Shown: positions 20,108-29,500 of the stretch, piece by piece
Numbering within the stretch: the stretch's first letter is position 1
Layout of the letters: each line of letters opens with the position of its first letter
Assembly: GCA_023091665.1 (NCBI GenBank)
Contig: JALJCQ010000014.1
Location: forward strand, 372,001-436,000
Source of the DNA: Pythium myriotylum
Taxonomy: Eukaryota > Oomycota > Peronosporomycetes > Pythiales > Pythiaceae
Direction: 5' to 3'
DNA: 64,000 nt
Position numbers and translations under genes: made by a program
The notes under the pieces: model-generated
What the model saw: only the letters and a program-made list of their open reading frames with translations
Databases searched by the model: none
What the model was told of the DNA's origin: nothing

Positions 20108-21167
20108 TTAAAATTCCTCATCGTTTGCCGTCAGCAAGAGAGAAATGGGTACAACTGCATCGCTGGTGACGACAATACCAGCACAGTCTACTTCCGAGAG
20201 CTTTCTGTTTTGCAGGCAGAATTCAACTCGCTCCGCCTCTCTAGTATCATCTTCGATGTGGGCGTCAGCCTTTTTGATGAGCTGCACGACCACGTCCGCG
20301 TTATCAATGAACCGGTGCTTTGTGATCGGCAGCGTAGCTTCGTCTTGAATCCCGGTTGTATTCTCTGTTGCAGAAACAACCACAAAACTGTTGGTATCGT
20401 CGACGGAAAGCGTCAGCACGACGTTATGGAGGCCACTCGGAGTTGGAGCAAGCCCTCTGAGCGTCAACGCGCCAACCAGGCGGTTATACTTGACTAATGG
20501 ACGCTCCCCAGCGAAGATTCGGATTGTAACTTCGGTCTGATTGTCGTGAAATGTTGTAAGTCTCATCGACCGAATGTGGGGAAGAGAAGTTTGACGAGAA
20601 ATCAACTCGTGCATGAGCCCACCTGCGGTTTCAACGCCGAGCGACAGTGATACTCCGGTGTGCAAGCAGTCGAACCAGTATGAATCCTCCCTGTCTCTGC
20701 CCATGGCACCGCCGTGGACCGCGGCTCCGTCGGCGACTGCGCTGTCCGGTAGATATCTAGTATGAGCCCAGCTTTTTCCTTCAAAGAACTCGCTGACGAG
20801 CTGACGAACTCTGAGCAAATGGGATGATCCGCCGACGAAAACGATCTCGTCAATCTCCCCAGCTTGCACACTGGCCTCAATCAGCACGCGGGTCATTGTG
20901 GACTGCAGTTTTGCAAATGCGTGGATATTCAGTTCATTGAAGAGATCGCGCGTCACAATTTCATTCAACGAGAGATCGTCCCCAGTCTCCGAATCGAGAG
21001 GGGTCGCTGCCTTTGCGTCCTTTGATAGTTGGCGCTTGATTCGTTTGATCTCGTCCCACAGCCTGTGCAGCATTTGTCGTTGTGGTGGCTTCTGGCTCGG
21101 CAGTTGGTCCATAGAGCATAATCGCCACCACGATCAGCTCACCGACGGCTCCTTGGCGTTTCAACAC
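20108..21167 (-). pseudogene. truncated Hsp70 copy (signal-peptide start fused out of frame to the C-terminal two thirds)
   Basis: Homologous to the full-length secretory Hsp70 at 31378-33111. A signal-peptide-like start (ATG 21167, VVAIMLYGPTAEPEA) matches the leader of the intact copy. The next matched sequence (LHRLWDEIKRIKRQL) corresponds to about residue 280 of the intact protein and is in another frame. Hence phosphate loop 1, the DxGG region and most of the ATPase domain are gone. The remaining frame (from ATG 21112, 334 aa) keeps VFVGGSSHLLRVRQL, LGVETAGG and [10 protein letters not shown], the interdomain and substrate-binding parts. The tail ends NDEEF instead of an HDEL-type ER signal. 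A deletion pseudogene is most likely; expression as a substrate-binding fragment cannot be excluded. Confidence 0.75.
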
Positions 21168-22538
21168 GGAAGAATTTCTTATCTGCGGAGAGAAAACGAG
21201 AGAAAAAGTCGTTGTGGTTGGGGCCGCTTGGGTTCATTATACAAATCTATCCCAAGTCATCTCACTCTTACTAAGCATGAATCCACGTCCTAAGAGACCC
21301 CATGAGCAAATTCACGAGACAGATATTCTCATGGTGAGAGGATATCGGAAGTACAATCTTCGGTCTCCAGAACAATAAAGCTGGACAAAGTATCCTCTTC
21401 GGTCCCCAGAACAAAAGGTTGGACAGAGTATCCTTGGGTGTGGCCACCAAATAAGGAATATGCAACCGTCCCGTCAATCCCTGTGCAAGCCAACACGATG
21501 AGCAATATTTTCTCCATTAGTGCACGTGAAACAGCTTTCTCACCATGATGTAGTTGGGACGGATGAAGCTGGCGGAGGATGAACGCGCTCTGTGATTGTT
21601 GAGATCGAATCAGAAGCAGCCCAGGCTAGATATCGTTTGGACTGTCTGCATAGATGTCGTCAGCAAGGACAAAAAAAGTCTCATTCGAGACCGCCGCTAC
21701 GCCGACTCTACACGCTCCGACGGTCGCGTGGTCATGGGATCGTGTTTGATCCGCTGTCCAGCCGGTCTCGCCACCAATGGCCTTTTCTTCTTGGCGGTTA
21801 TTTCCCGACTCGACGAATGAGCCGGGAATCGACTGGACTGCGCAATAGAATTCTGATTACGGCCTGGCAAGAGACTCTGCAGCAGGTGAGTCATCTGCGC
21901 TTGTCGAAGTTTATGTACAATTGTCCTTTGTCCTTGAAAGACCTCCACATCATAAACGAGACAGGCACCCATTAAAATCTTGATCCCGCCTTCACGCTAA
22001 TCAACCTTAAAAGGTTGACTAGTTCGACAAAGTATAATCCTACCATAACGGGGGCGTTCTTGCTAGGGGACGAATGATTAGCACAATGCTAAACATTTGT
22101 CTTCCCGCCCCATTCTGGTATTTTGGTGGAACCCATCAGTCGACTTGCATGATGAAAGTCGACTGAGTTTATCTATCCTGTGCATCCCAACAACTTTTTG
22201 TAGAGGGCTTCGACATGCAGGCCCGTCAGAGTTCAACGTTGTTGGGTCGGAAAGACTACGCTGGACACAGATCGGCTGGAATCCAGTCCGAATTGAATGT
22301 TGCAGTCGGTTGGACGTGCTTTATCCTCAATTCTTTCTTGTAACTGTAGTCGTACATAAATGGCCAGAGTGGTCCAAGCGGAATCTATCAAAGTTTGCGG
22401 ATAGTACGTCCTTTCTGATACCACGTTGCGATGGCGTCGGTGGTCTGCTGCCAGAGGGAACAATCTCGAAACCACGGCAGTCGACGTCTTGCACATTCTT
22501 CATTTCTCTGGCCAGGCGTCCTGTCGACTCTGCTTGCG
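21168..22538. other. 1.37-kb region between the Hsp70 remnant and the esterase gene
   Basis: Mostly without recognisable genes; contains a low-confidence small secreted ORF (21329-21517) with an internal tandem repeat of about 38 bp (GGATACTYTGTCCA...GACCGAAGA, two units at about 21353-21432). The right part is the promoter and leader of the esterase gene. An open frame at 21596-21820 resembles nothing known. Confidence 0.45.
21329..21517 (-). CDS. possible small secreted peptide
   Basis: 62 codons starting with a hydrophobic leader (MEKILLIVLACTGIDGTVA) and ending soon after a duplicated segment (FVLGTEEDTL / FIVLETEDC). No homologue is recognised. The repeat units are not a multiple of three, so the second unit is read in a shifted frame. 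May be non-coding. Confidence 0.2.
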   Translation of the reverse strand: MEKILLIVLACTGIDGTVAYSLFGGHTQGYSVQPFVLGTEEDTLSSFIVLETEDCTSDILSP

Positions 22539-24359
22539 ATGCGATGCGTTATTCTCCAGAGACTCACGACCCTCGGCTTTGCCCTGGTGGCTGGTATCAC
22601 CAACAACGACTTTGTGGCAGCATCAACCGCTGCGCTGACTCGTAACCCTCGCTTTATCGCGAGCTTCCCTTCAACTGTACGCAACACGTCCGCTACGGGC
22701 CGTCTCATCGTCTGCATCGCCACTAAGGACGCGGTCTCAGATCCATTCGGCAATGACCAGCCAAGATATCTGATCGGCGACTCGCTGACCACGCAGCAAG
22801 CGTTTGCTGTCGACGTCTGGGACTTCCACCCTGACAGCGACACCCGCCAAGTGAACGCGAGCCACAGCGTCGGCTACCCGGTGCTCTCGCTGATCGATGT
22901 CCCGGCTGGCGAGTACTGGGTACAAGCCGTACTACAGCCGTACGTGTACTACAACCGCTCGGACGGTTACAAGCTATGGCTCCCTCGCATGGACACGTTT
23001 GAAGTCAGCGATGGTGTACTTTCTGGACCCGGCTCACTATTTAGCAAGCCCCAGCTGATCAAGTACACACCGACTGCCGATTTCTCGCTACAGGTATCAC
23101 TGAACTACTCGGAACCGGAGCTACCACCACTCGATGCCGATAGTCCGAGCTACGACCCGAAGCAACTGCTGCGCCATGTTCGATTCCGCAGCAAGATGCT
23201 CTCAGACTTCTGGGGGACGGACGTTTACCTGAAGGCCTGGGTCTTGCTGCCCTACAAGTACTTTGACGCCTCGACTGCGAACACCAAGTACCCACTCTTC
23301 ATCTACCATACTCATTTCTCAACCAACCTCGAGTTTCCGTTCAACCCAACGCCACCGACGGATCCCGAGGATCTCTGGGGTACCTACGGCTACTACTTGT
23401 ACTCGAACTGGACATCTGGATCGCCCAACTCGGCCTTCTACAAGAAGCGAGGCATCATCGTGCAGCTGCAGCATGCCAACCCGTACTACGACGACTCGTA
23501 CGCCGTCAACAGTGCCAACATCGGCCCGTACGGCGACGCCATCACGCACGAGTTCATCCCGTTCATCGAGGCCCAGTTTCGTACCATCGGCCAGGGCTGG
23601 GCTCGCACAATGTACGGCGGCTCCACGGGCGGCTGGGAATCTCTTGCTAACCAGGTCTTCTACCCCGACGAGTACAACGGCTGCTGGGCGCTGTGTCCGG
23701 ACTCGCCCGACTTTCGCCGCTTCCAGCTCGTCGATCTGATCAATGATGATAACGCCTACTATAGGAAAGGCGTGTGGACGCAGATCACACGCAGCTCGTC
23801 GCGCGACTACCTGGGCAACGTGCTCGAGACCATGGAGCAAGAGAACCACCACGAGCGGCTGCTGGGCTCGCGTGGGCGCTCGGGTGGCCAGTGGGACGTC
23901 TGGCAGGCCGTGTACTCGCCAGTCAACACCAGCGATGGGTACCCCGCTGAGATCTGGGACAAGCTCACGGGCGACATCAATAAAGACGTGGTCAAGTACT
24001 GGGAAGACAACTATGACCTCCGAGCCAAGCTCGAGCGTGAGTGGACAGCGAAAGGCCTCGGGAAAAAGCTCGTGAACAAACTCCACGTGTATGTCGGGGT
24101 TGCGGATACCTACTTCCTCAACGGTGGTGTGTACTTGCTGGAAGAGTTTCTGCAGACGACGTCGGCACCATACTACAATGGCACAGTCGAGTACGGCGTG
24201 CAGGACGGTCGCGGCTCTGAACACTGCTGGACGGGCAGCAACACCCTCTCGTTGACCGTGGCGTTCCTCACGGTTAACCAGCGTATCATTCCGCAGATGG
24301 TGGATCACATCGTGCGCTCAGCTCCGTCGGGTGCCTCGCTCGGCTTCACGAAGTACTGA
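22539..24359 (+). CDS. secreted alpha/beta-hydrolase, esterase-like
   Basis: Single exon. ATG 22539 gives 606 aa beginning with a signal peptide (MRCVILQRLTTLGFALVAG); an upstream in-frame ATG at 22431 would bury it. The central region matches esterase D-type putative esterases: YPLFIYHTHF, a long segment with many aromatic residues, and a nucleophile elbow MYGGSTGGW (Ser of G-x-S-x-G-G). A later VGVADTYFLNGG likely supplies the acid residue, and GSEHCW the histidine. Several NxS/T sites (NASHS, NRSD, NYSE, NWTS) fit secretion. Substrate unknown; cell-wall or host ester hydrolysis is an inference. A decayed second copy lies at 35811-38908. Confidence 0.75.
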   Translation: MRCVILQRLTTLGFALVAGITNNDFVAASTAALTRNPRFIASFPSTVRNTSATGRLIVCIATKDAVSDPFGNDQPRYLIGDSLTTQQAFAVDVWDFHPDSDTRQVNASHSVGYPVLSLIDVPAGEYWVQAVLQPYVYYNRSDGYKLWLPRMDTFEVSDGVLSGPGSLFSKPQLIKYTPTADFSLQVSLNYSEPELPPLDADSPSYDPKQLLRHVRFRSKMLSDFWGTDVYLKAWVLLPYKYFDASTANTKYPLFIYHTHFSTNLEFPFNPTPPTDPEDLWGTYGYYLYSNWTSGSPNSAFYKKRGIIVQLQHANPYYDDSYAVNSANIGPYGDAITHEFIPFIEAQFRTIGQGWARTMYGGSTGGWESLANQVFYPDEYNGCWALCPDSPDFRRFQLVDLINDDNAYYRKGVWTQITRSSSRDYLGNVLETMEQENHHERLLGSRGRSGGQWDVWQAVYSPVNTSDGYPAEIWDKLTGDINKDVVKYWEDNYDLRAKLEREWTAKGLGKKLVNKLHVYVGVADTYFLNGGVYLLEEFLQTTSAPYYNGTVEYGVQDGRGSEHCWTGSNTLSLTVAFLTVNQRIIPQMVDHIVRSAPSGASLGFTKY

Positions 24360-24772
24360 GACTCAGTTTCTTCTCAACTGTTGCCGATTCAGATTTATTC
24401 AGGAATAGCGATTGGTTCTGACTGGAGCTTGCTTCCTGGCGTGTGCGTTCGTGCGGTGATCTATGGCAATTTAGAGGTCTGTTTGGTCACGATTAATGAG
24501 CCACTAAGGGCACTTCAAACAGGTCGTCCGCATCCCTAAGATCCTTTGTGGTGGTAGTATTCGGGTATTTGGGTCACACTGGTTAATTGTTCACTGCGAG
24601 TGAAACAAAACAGAAAGAGGCCAATCACAGGCACAAGCTAATCAAACCATCACTGGCAGTTTGCCAATGCTCCTCAGTCGCATTGAGTTATTTTAGGTCA
24701 TTCTCCCGCAGCAAAGAGGGTCCACTTGTTGTACCGTATACTCAGTCGATTTTCATCATCGTCATCTGCTGC
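24360..24772. other. convergent spacer of the esterase and kinase genes
   Basis: 413 bp, A/T-richer than the flanking genes, presumably both 3' UTRs and polyadenylation regions. No gene or repeat is seen. Confidence 0.5.
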
Positions 24773-27361
24773 CTAGAACCGACTCCAATCACTGCTGGGT
24801 TCCTCGTCTCTCCACGCGTCAAATTCCTCGAGTTCATGCTCTGCGACGGCTGGGAAGTGTCGGCTGTCGAATTGACTGTCCAGTTTCGGGGTCCACGGCG
24901 CCTGCATTGTTTGCTTTCGCAGCTCCTGCCAATCGAAATCGGCATCTGTGAACCACGCGAGTGAGCGCACGTCAACAGCTGAGGGCGCTAAAACCGACGT
25001 CTGGGCAAGACTCGCTCGCTTGTCGGGCTGTTTGTGGAGCAGAGCGAGCACGATGGCCTTCCAGTTCGCGTCGCAGTCGTCGGGGAAGTGGATCTTCTCC
25101 TGGAGCACGTTGCGGCAGATTGAGAGGTGGTCGTCGTCTTTTGCGGCGAAGGGCGAGTCGCCCATGATCATCTCATACAGAAGGACACCGAGTCCCCAGC
25201 TGTCGACGGGCGTGCCGTGCCCCACGCCAAGGATGATCTCGGGCGCGAGATACTCTGGCGTGCCGCAGAGCGTGAACGTCTTGCCCGCGAGCTTTTTGGC
25301 GAAGCCAAAGTCGACGAGTTTGGCGTATCCGCGAGCATCCAGCAAAATGTTCTCGGGTTTCAAGTCGCGGTAGACGATGTTGCGTTCGTGGAGATAGCCC
25401 AGTGCCTCGACACAGCAGGCCGCGTAGAAGCGAGCGTCAGAGTGCGACAACTGCACAGGCGCGCCTTGTGGCGTCACGATTTGCTGGAAGAGCTCGCCGC
25501 CCAGCAACGGCTCGCTCACAAAGTAGATCTTCGTGGCGTCTTGCAACGTTCTATAGAGCGTCAGTGTGAAATCCGAGTCCACGACTCGCTCGAGCACTTG
25601 CTTCTCGCTCAAGATGTGGCTGCGCTGCTTGGCGTGCTCGAGGTGCGCTTTCCACAACTCCTTGACGGCCACCACGCGGCCTGATGGCATGTGCTTGGCC
25701 ACGTACACGATGCCGTAGGAGCCAACACCTAGCACTTTCACTCGTTGCAGCGACTCGATCGTGAGCTGCTGCGCAAAGACGCGATCCTGCGTCGCTCGCT
25801 TTCGTCGCGACGCTTGCTGATCGAGCTGCTCCTTCAGATCGGCGAAGAGCTCATCAAACAGCGACTTGTCCACCACGAAACACTTGACAGCAGATGCCGC
25901 GACCACCGACGCTGCGCGCTTCGTGCTTTGAAGCAAAGCCATCTCGCCAAACGTATCACCCGCGCCGAGCCGGGCGATCTCAATCGGCTCGGAGGACGCT
26001 GGTGGCTTGGTCGGTGACGGCGGTCGAACGAGCGACTCGGTCGGCGACTTTGCAAGCCACGACTGCGAGCGCTTAGGTGACGGCGGCGGGGAAGGAGAGG
26101 GCGCCTTGCCCGATTGGACCACGCGCACTTCGCCGTCCTTGATGATGTAGAAGGCTGTGGCTTCGTCTCCTTCGTTCAAGATCACGTCTCCCTCGGCGAA
26201 ACACTCCACCCGTGCAGACTCCAGCAGGCGCTTTTTGAACGCTGGTGGCGTCGCCTTTAGTAGTGCCACGCTCTCGAGCGCACGCCACATGCGGTTGTAC
26301 GTCAGCAGGCTCTGTAGAGGGCCTAGCAGCGACTGGAACGTCGCCTGGTCGAGCGCGAGCACCTGGACGTCGCCTTTGGCGATCACGGTCGCCGCACGCG
26401 GCGCTGACTCGAGAAGCGCTCGCTCGCCAAAGTAGTCACCCTCATGCAGCTCAACAGCTTGTGACGCCCCCGTACCAATATCGGTGCACACGACGGTACC
26501 CCTCTGGATCATGTAGAGCACTGAGCCGGGCTCGCCCTTGTGGACGATGACGTCACCCGAGCGGTAGTGGAGCGCTTGCACGGAGTTGGCCACGACTTCG
26601 AGCTGCTCGGACGTGAGCGGCGCCAGCAGCGGGACGCCACGTAGGGCCTCCAGCGAGCTCTGGAACGTGCCGACGGCGTGCTGCGCCGCCACGTAGCGAA
26701 AGAACTTGCTCTGTAACGCGTACAGCGAGCCACGTATCTTGGCGTCGGCAAATACGTTGGCCGTGCGCTTGGCTGAGTAGAGCAGCCCGAGCTCGCCGAA
26801 GGTCGCGCCCGTGGCGAGGCGGTTGATCACGTGGCCGCTGGCGTTGACCACGTCGAACTTGCCCGAGCGCACGACGAAGAATTTGTCGCCGATCTCGCCC
26901 TGCGTGACAACTCGCTCGCCGGGCTCGACACTCTGAATAACCATGAGCTTGGCCAGCGCCTCGAGTTGCGTTCGTTGCATGCAGCTGAAGAGCACGTTCT
27001 GCTGCAGCGCCTGTACGATGCAGTCCTGCTCGGGCACCGAGATCTCTGGGTTCTCTTGGAGCAGTAAGGAGATCGACTCGACCGACACGGCTGCATCGGG
27101 AGCGAGCACTGTCGATGAAGTGTCCAAGTTGCGGATGCTGCGCCGCCGTGCGCGGATGATCTCGGTCAGCACGCCCTCGGTGATGTGGGCTGTGCTGGGT
27201 GTGTGGTGCTGCGAGGCTGTCGCCGCTCGACGGCCACTGCGTGTACGGAACCCGAAGCTGCCTCGTGCCGTGGGCGACGTCTTCTCAGACGAGCTATTGC
27301 CACTGTCTGCATGAGCATTGTCGTCGTTGCAGGAAAGGTTCTTCGAGAGCACACAGCCCAT
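24773..27361 (-). CDS. cGMP-dependent protein kinase-like AGC kinase with three cyclic nucleotide-binding domains
   Basis: Single exon, 862 aa. The N-terminus MGCVLSKN is an N-myristoylation motif with an adjacent Cys for palmitoylation, predicting membrane attachment as in apicomplexan PKG. Three CNB domains follow, each with a phosphate-binding cassette: FGELGLLYSAKRTANV (Thr after Arg, the cGMP-type choice), FGERALLESAPRAATV and FGEMALLQSTKRAASV. CNB3 is interrupted by a Pro/Ser-rich insert of about 45 residues. The kinase domain (about 545-800) has GVGSYG, VAVK, YRDLKPEN (Tyr for the usual His), DFGFAKK and CGTPEYLAPE. The AGC tail ends DWSRF. The gene is divergent from DRC3 with only 174 bp between the ATGs. 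Confidence 0.9.
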   Translation of the reverse strand: MGCVLSKNLSCNDDNAHADSGNSSSEKTSPTARGSFGFRTRSGRRAATASQHHTPSTAHITEGVLTEIIRARRRSIRNLDTSSTVLAPDAAVSVESISLLLQENPEISVPEQDCIVQALQQNVLFSCMQRTQLEALAKLMVIQSVEPGERVVTQGEIGDKFFVVRSGKFDVVNASGHVINRLATGATFGELGLLYSAKRTANVFADAKIRGSLYALQSKFFRYVAAQHAVGTFQSSLEALRGVPLLAPLTSEQLEVVANSVQALHYRSGDVIVHKGEPGSVLYMIQRGTVVCTDIGTGASQAVELHEGDYFGERALLESAPRAATVIAKGDVQVLALDQATFQSLLGPLQSLLTYNRMWRALESVALLKATPPAFKKRLLESARVECFAEGDVILNEGDEATAFYIIKDGEVRVVQSGKAPSPSPPPSPKRSQSWLAKSPTESLVRPPSPTKPPASSEPIEIARLGAGDTFGEMALLQSTKRAASVVAASAVKCFVVDKSLFDELFADLKEQLDQQASRRKRATQDRVFAQQLTIESLQRVKVLGVGSYGIVYVAKHMPSGRVVAVKELWKAHLEHAKQRSHILSEKQVLERVVDSDFTLTLYRTLQDATKIYFVSEPLLGGELFQQIVTPQGAPVQLSHSDARFYAACCVEALGYLHERNIVYRDLKPENILLDARGYAKLVDFGFAKKLAGKTFTLCGTPEYLAPEIILGVGHGTPVDSWGLGVLLYEMIMGDSPFAAKDDDHLSICRNVLQEKIHFPDDCDANWKAIVLALLHKQPDKRASLAQTSVLAPSAVDVRSLAWFTDADFDWQELRKQTMQAPWTPKLDSQFDSRHFPAVAEHELEEFDAWRDEEPSSDWSRF

Positions 27362-27535
27362 TGTACACTGTGGCGCAAACCACCCTCTTCAATCCAGTTG
27401 CCTAAGTGATACATGACATCTTGACATGGCTACGTGACGGGAATAGAGCGAAACCACACGCCGTTCGACGCTATTCTTGTCGTGACAATCTCGGGTATCC
27501 TCTCCGAGGCTGCGTCTCTTCGTGGGGATCTGACC
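27362..27535. promoter_or_regulatory. short bidirectional promoter (PKG-like kinase / DRC3)
   Basis: 174 bp between two divergent start codons. Sharing suggests possible co-expression in the flagellated stage (inference). No clear initiator match was found. Confidence 0.4.
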
Positions 27536-29200
27536 ATGCACCGCCTGGGTGTTCGGCACGCCGAGGTCGCTGTAATCAGCGACGAGCTCATCAGGCGTGC
27601 AGTGTGCAAGCCCAACTCCAACGATGACGAGATCGACCCGCTGAACGTGAACGCGATCCAGGAGGAGAGCGAGCCCTCTGGTGGCGCTGTCGACTTTGCA
27701 CGACTACGCGTACTGTCGCTATCCTTCAAGAACATTTTCAAGATCGACAATCTCGAGACGCTGCGCCATCTTACCAAGCTCCAACTGGATAACAACGTGA
27801 TCCAGGAGATCGAGGGCATCGCACACCTCGTGCAATTGGAGTGGCTCGATCTTTCGTTCAACAACATCACATCCATCAAAGGGCTCGAGACGCTGGTCAA
27901 CCTCACAGACCTGAGCCTCTACAACAACTGCGTCGTCAAGCTCGAGAATCTCGAGACTCTGAAGAAGCTCCAAGTTCTTTCGATCGGCAATAACTCGATC
28001 GCGAGCACAGACGGTCTTCTTTACCTCAAGACGCTCGAGAGTCTACGCGTGCTCAATCTGAGCGGAAACCCTGTCTGCTCGGACCCGGAGTACCGCCCGT
28101 TTCTCTTGGCGCACCTCGACAAGCTTCAGTACTTGGATTATGCCCTCGTCGACGCCAACGAGGTGCTTCAGGCACGCGAGCAGTACCAAGACGAACTGGA
28201 GGAACTCAAAGAGGTCAAGGCGATCGAGGACGCGGCGCTTGCACGGGAGGTCGAGCAGCAAAAGTACTTGGCCATGCTTAAGGACGCCAACGTGATCACG
28301 CTTGAGACGCTGCTGACTGACATGTTCAAAGAAGACACGGAGATGAGCAAAATTGAGGCACTGCCCGGACTCCGCAACCTCATCGACGACTACTTGGAAA
28401 AGGCCAAGACAGCCACCGAGGACGTCAAGGCCGTGCTTCTCGACAAGTACAGCATCCTCACACGCGAGGTCGACAGCTTCCGCGCCAAGTATCAAAAGGT
28501 GCAGCACGAGGCCCAGGATGCAAGTATTCGTGGCATCGAGCAATACCGTCGCACGACCAAGCACTTGCTCAAGCAGGCAAGTGCGACCATCAGTAGTGCC
28601 GCTGCGGTCGGCAGTGCCTCTCCTGATGCGGAAGCTGTCGCGGCCGCATTGACGCAGCTGCAAGAAGCCGAGACGTCGAGCGACAAACTCCATCACGGGC
28701 TGATGAACATCGAGTCGGACCTTGCCGAAACTGCGCAAGAACTGATCGCAGCCGTCGAGGTCTCAGTCGAGGCAATTGGAGCCGAGGCGCGAGAGCTGGC
28801 GACTGAGCACTTTCGCACGGTCGAGGTGCTGGAGAACAACTTCTTCGAGAGCGTGAGCCAGTTGGCAGTCACACTGCTCGAGCGCATGGCCTCGGAGGAT
28901 GGTGAGGACGACGATTTCCTCAGTGACGAGTGCCGCGCGATTCTGAACGACCGCGACGCGCTCAACAACGCCATCAACGGCTCGCATGATATCCACATCG
29001 GCAAGTTGCTCGCACAAGAAGACGTCATGCGCGAGCAGAGCGTGGCCAAGATTCAGGAGTTAGTCAAAAAGGCTAAAGACACCGAGTGGACACGGAACCG
29101 CACGCGCGTGGCCGAGATCATCGCGATCAAAGAGAAGCATGTGGCTGACATCAACCGCGTGCGTGACGAGCTTAACCGTGTCGACGAGGAGTTCTACTAG
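27536..29200 (+). CDS. dynein regulatory complex subunit 3 (LRRC48-like)
   Basis: Single exon, 554 aa from ATG 27536; the frame is open upstream but only via non-ATG codons. N-terminal HRLGVRHAEVAVISDELIRR corresponds to the DRC3 start. Leucine-rich repeats of the SDS22 type follow (LRVLSLSFKNIFKIDNLE, LTKLQLDNNVIQEIEGI, LEWLDLSFNNITSIKGLE, LSLYNNCVVKLENLE), then an LRR cap (SGNPVCSDPEYRPFLLAHL). The rest is coiled coil. DRC3 is part of the nexin-dynein regulatory complex that controls axonemal dynein, which implies motile flagella. Confidence 0.9.
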   Translation: MHRLGVRHAEVAVISDELIRRAVCKPNSNDDEIDPLNVNAIQEESEPSGGAVDFARLRVLSLSFKNIFKIDNLETLRHLTKLQLDNNVIQEIEGIAHLVQLEWLDLSFNNITSIKGLETLVNLTDLSLYNNCVVKLENLETLKKLQVLSIGNNSIASTDGLLYLKTLESLRVLNLSGNPVCSDPEYRPFLLAHLDKLQYLDYALVDANEVLQAREQYQDELEELKEVKAIEDAALAREVEQQKYLAMLKDANVITLETLLTDMFKEDTEMSKIEALPGLRNLIDDYLEKAKTATEDVKAVLLDKYSILTREVDSFRAKYQKVQHEAQDASIRGIEQYRRTTKHLLKQASATISSAAAVGSASPDAEAVAAALTQLQEAETSSDKLHHGLMNIESDLAETAQELIAAVEVSVEAIGAEARELATEHFRTVEVLENNFFESVSQLAVTLLERMASEDGEDDDFLSDECRAILNDRDALNNAINGSHDIHIGKLLAQEDVMREQSVAKIQELVKKAKDTEWTRNRTRVAEIIAIKEKHVADINRVRDELNRVDEEFY

Positions 29201-29500
29201 CGTAATGAATTGTAGAGCGGCTAATAGTTCCCTCAAGTAGCCCCTCGTTCTCGTGCTCAGTCATGGATTCATCCCCAACCTGACTTGGCAGCATGATAAC
29301 ATCATGCTAGCATCAATTGAGGCTCGCTGAAGACAAAGCGTGAGGACCCATGCAAATGTAATCGGATCGGTCTTGATTGGAGCAGGAGATTCCTCAACCC
29401 CACTATTGCTGAAGATTGGGTCCATTGAACTTTGCCAAAGAGAACTGAACTGATGAAAATTCATCTTGAAATACTTGTTGCACAGACTTCCACAAAAATG
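29201..29500. other. convergent 3' spacer
   Basis: 300 bp between DRC3 and the cysteine-rich membrane protein gene. No feature recognised. Confidence 0.5.

Noticed and set aside
23319..24308. 329-codon open frame antisense to the esterase
   Set aside because: Shadow frame; the sense strand has a signal peptide and catalytic motifs.
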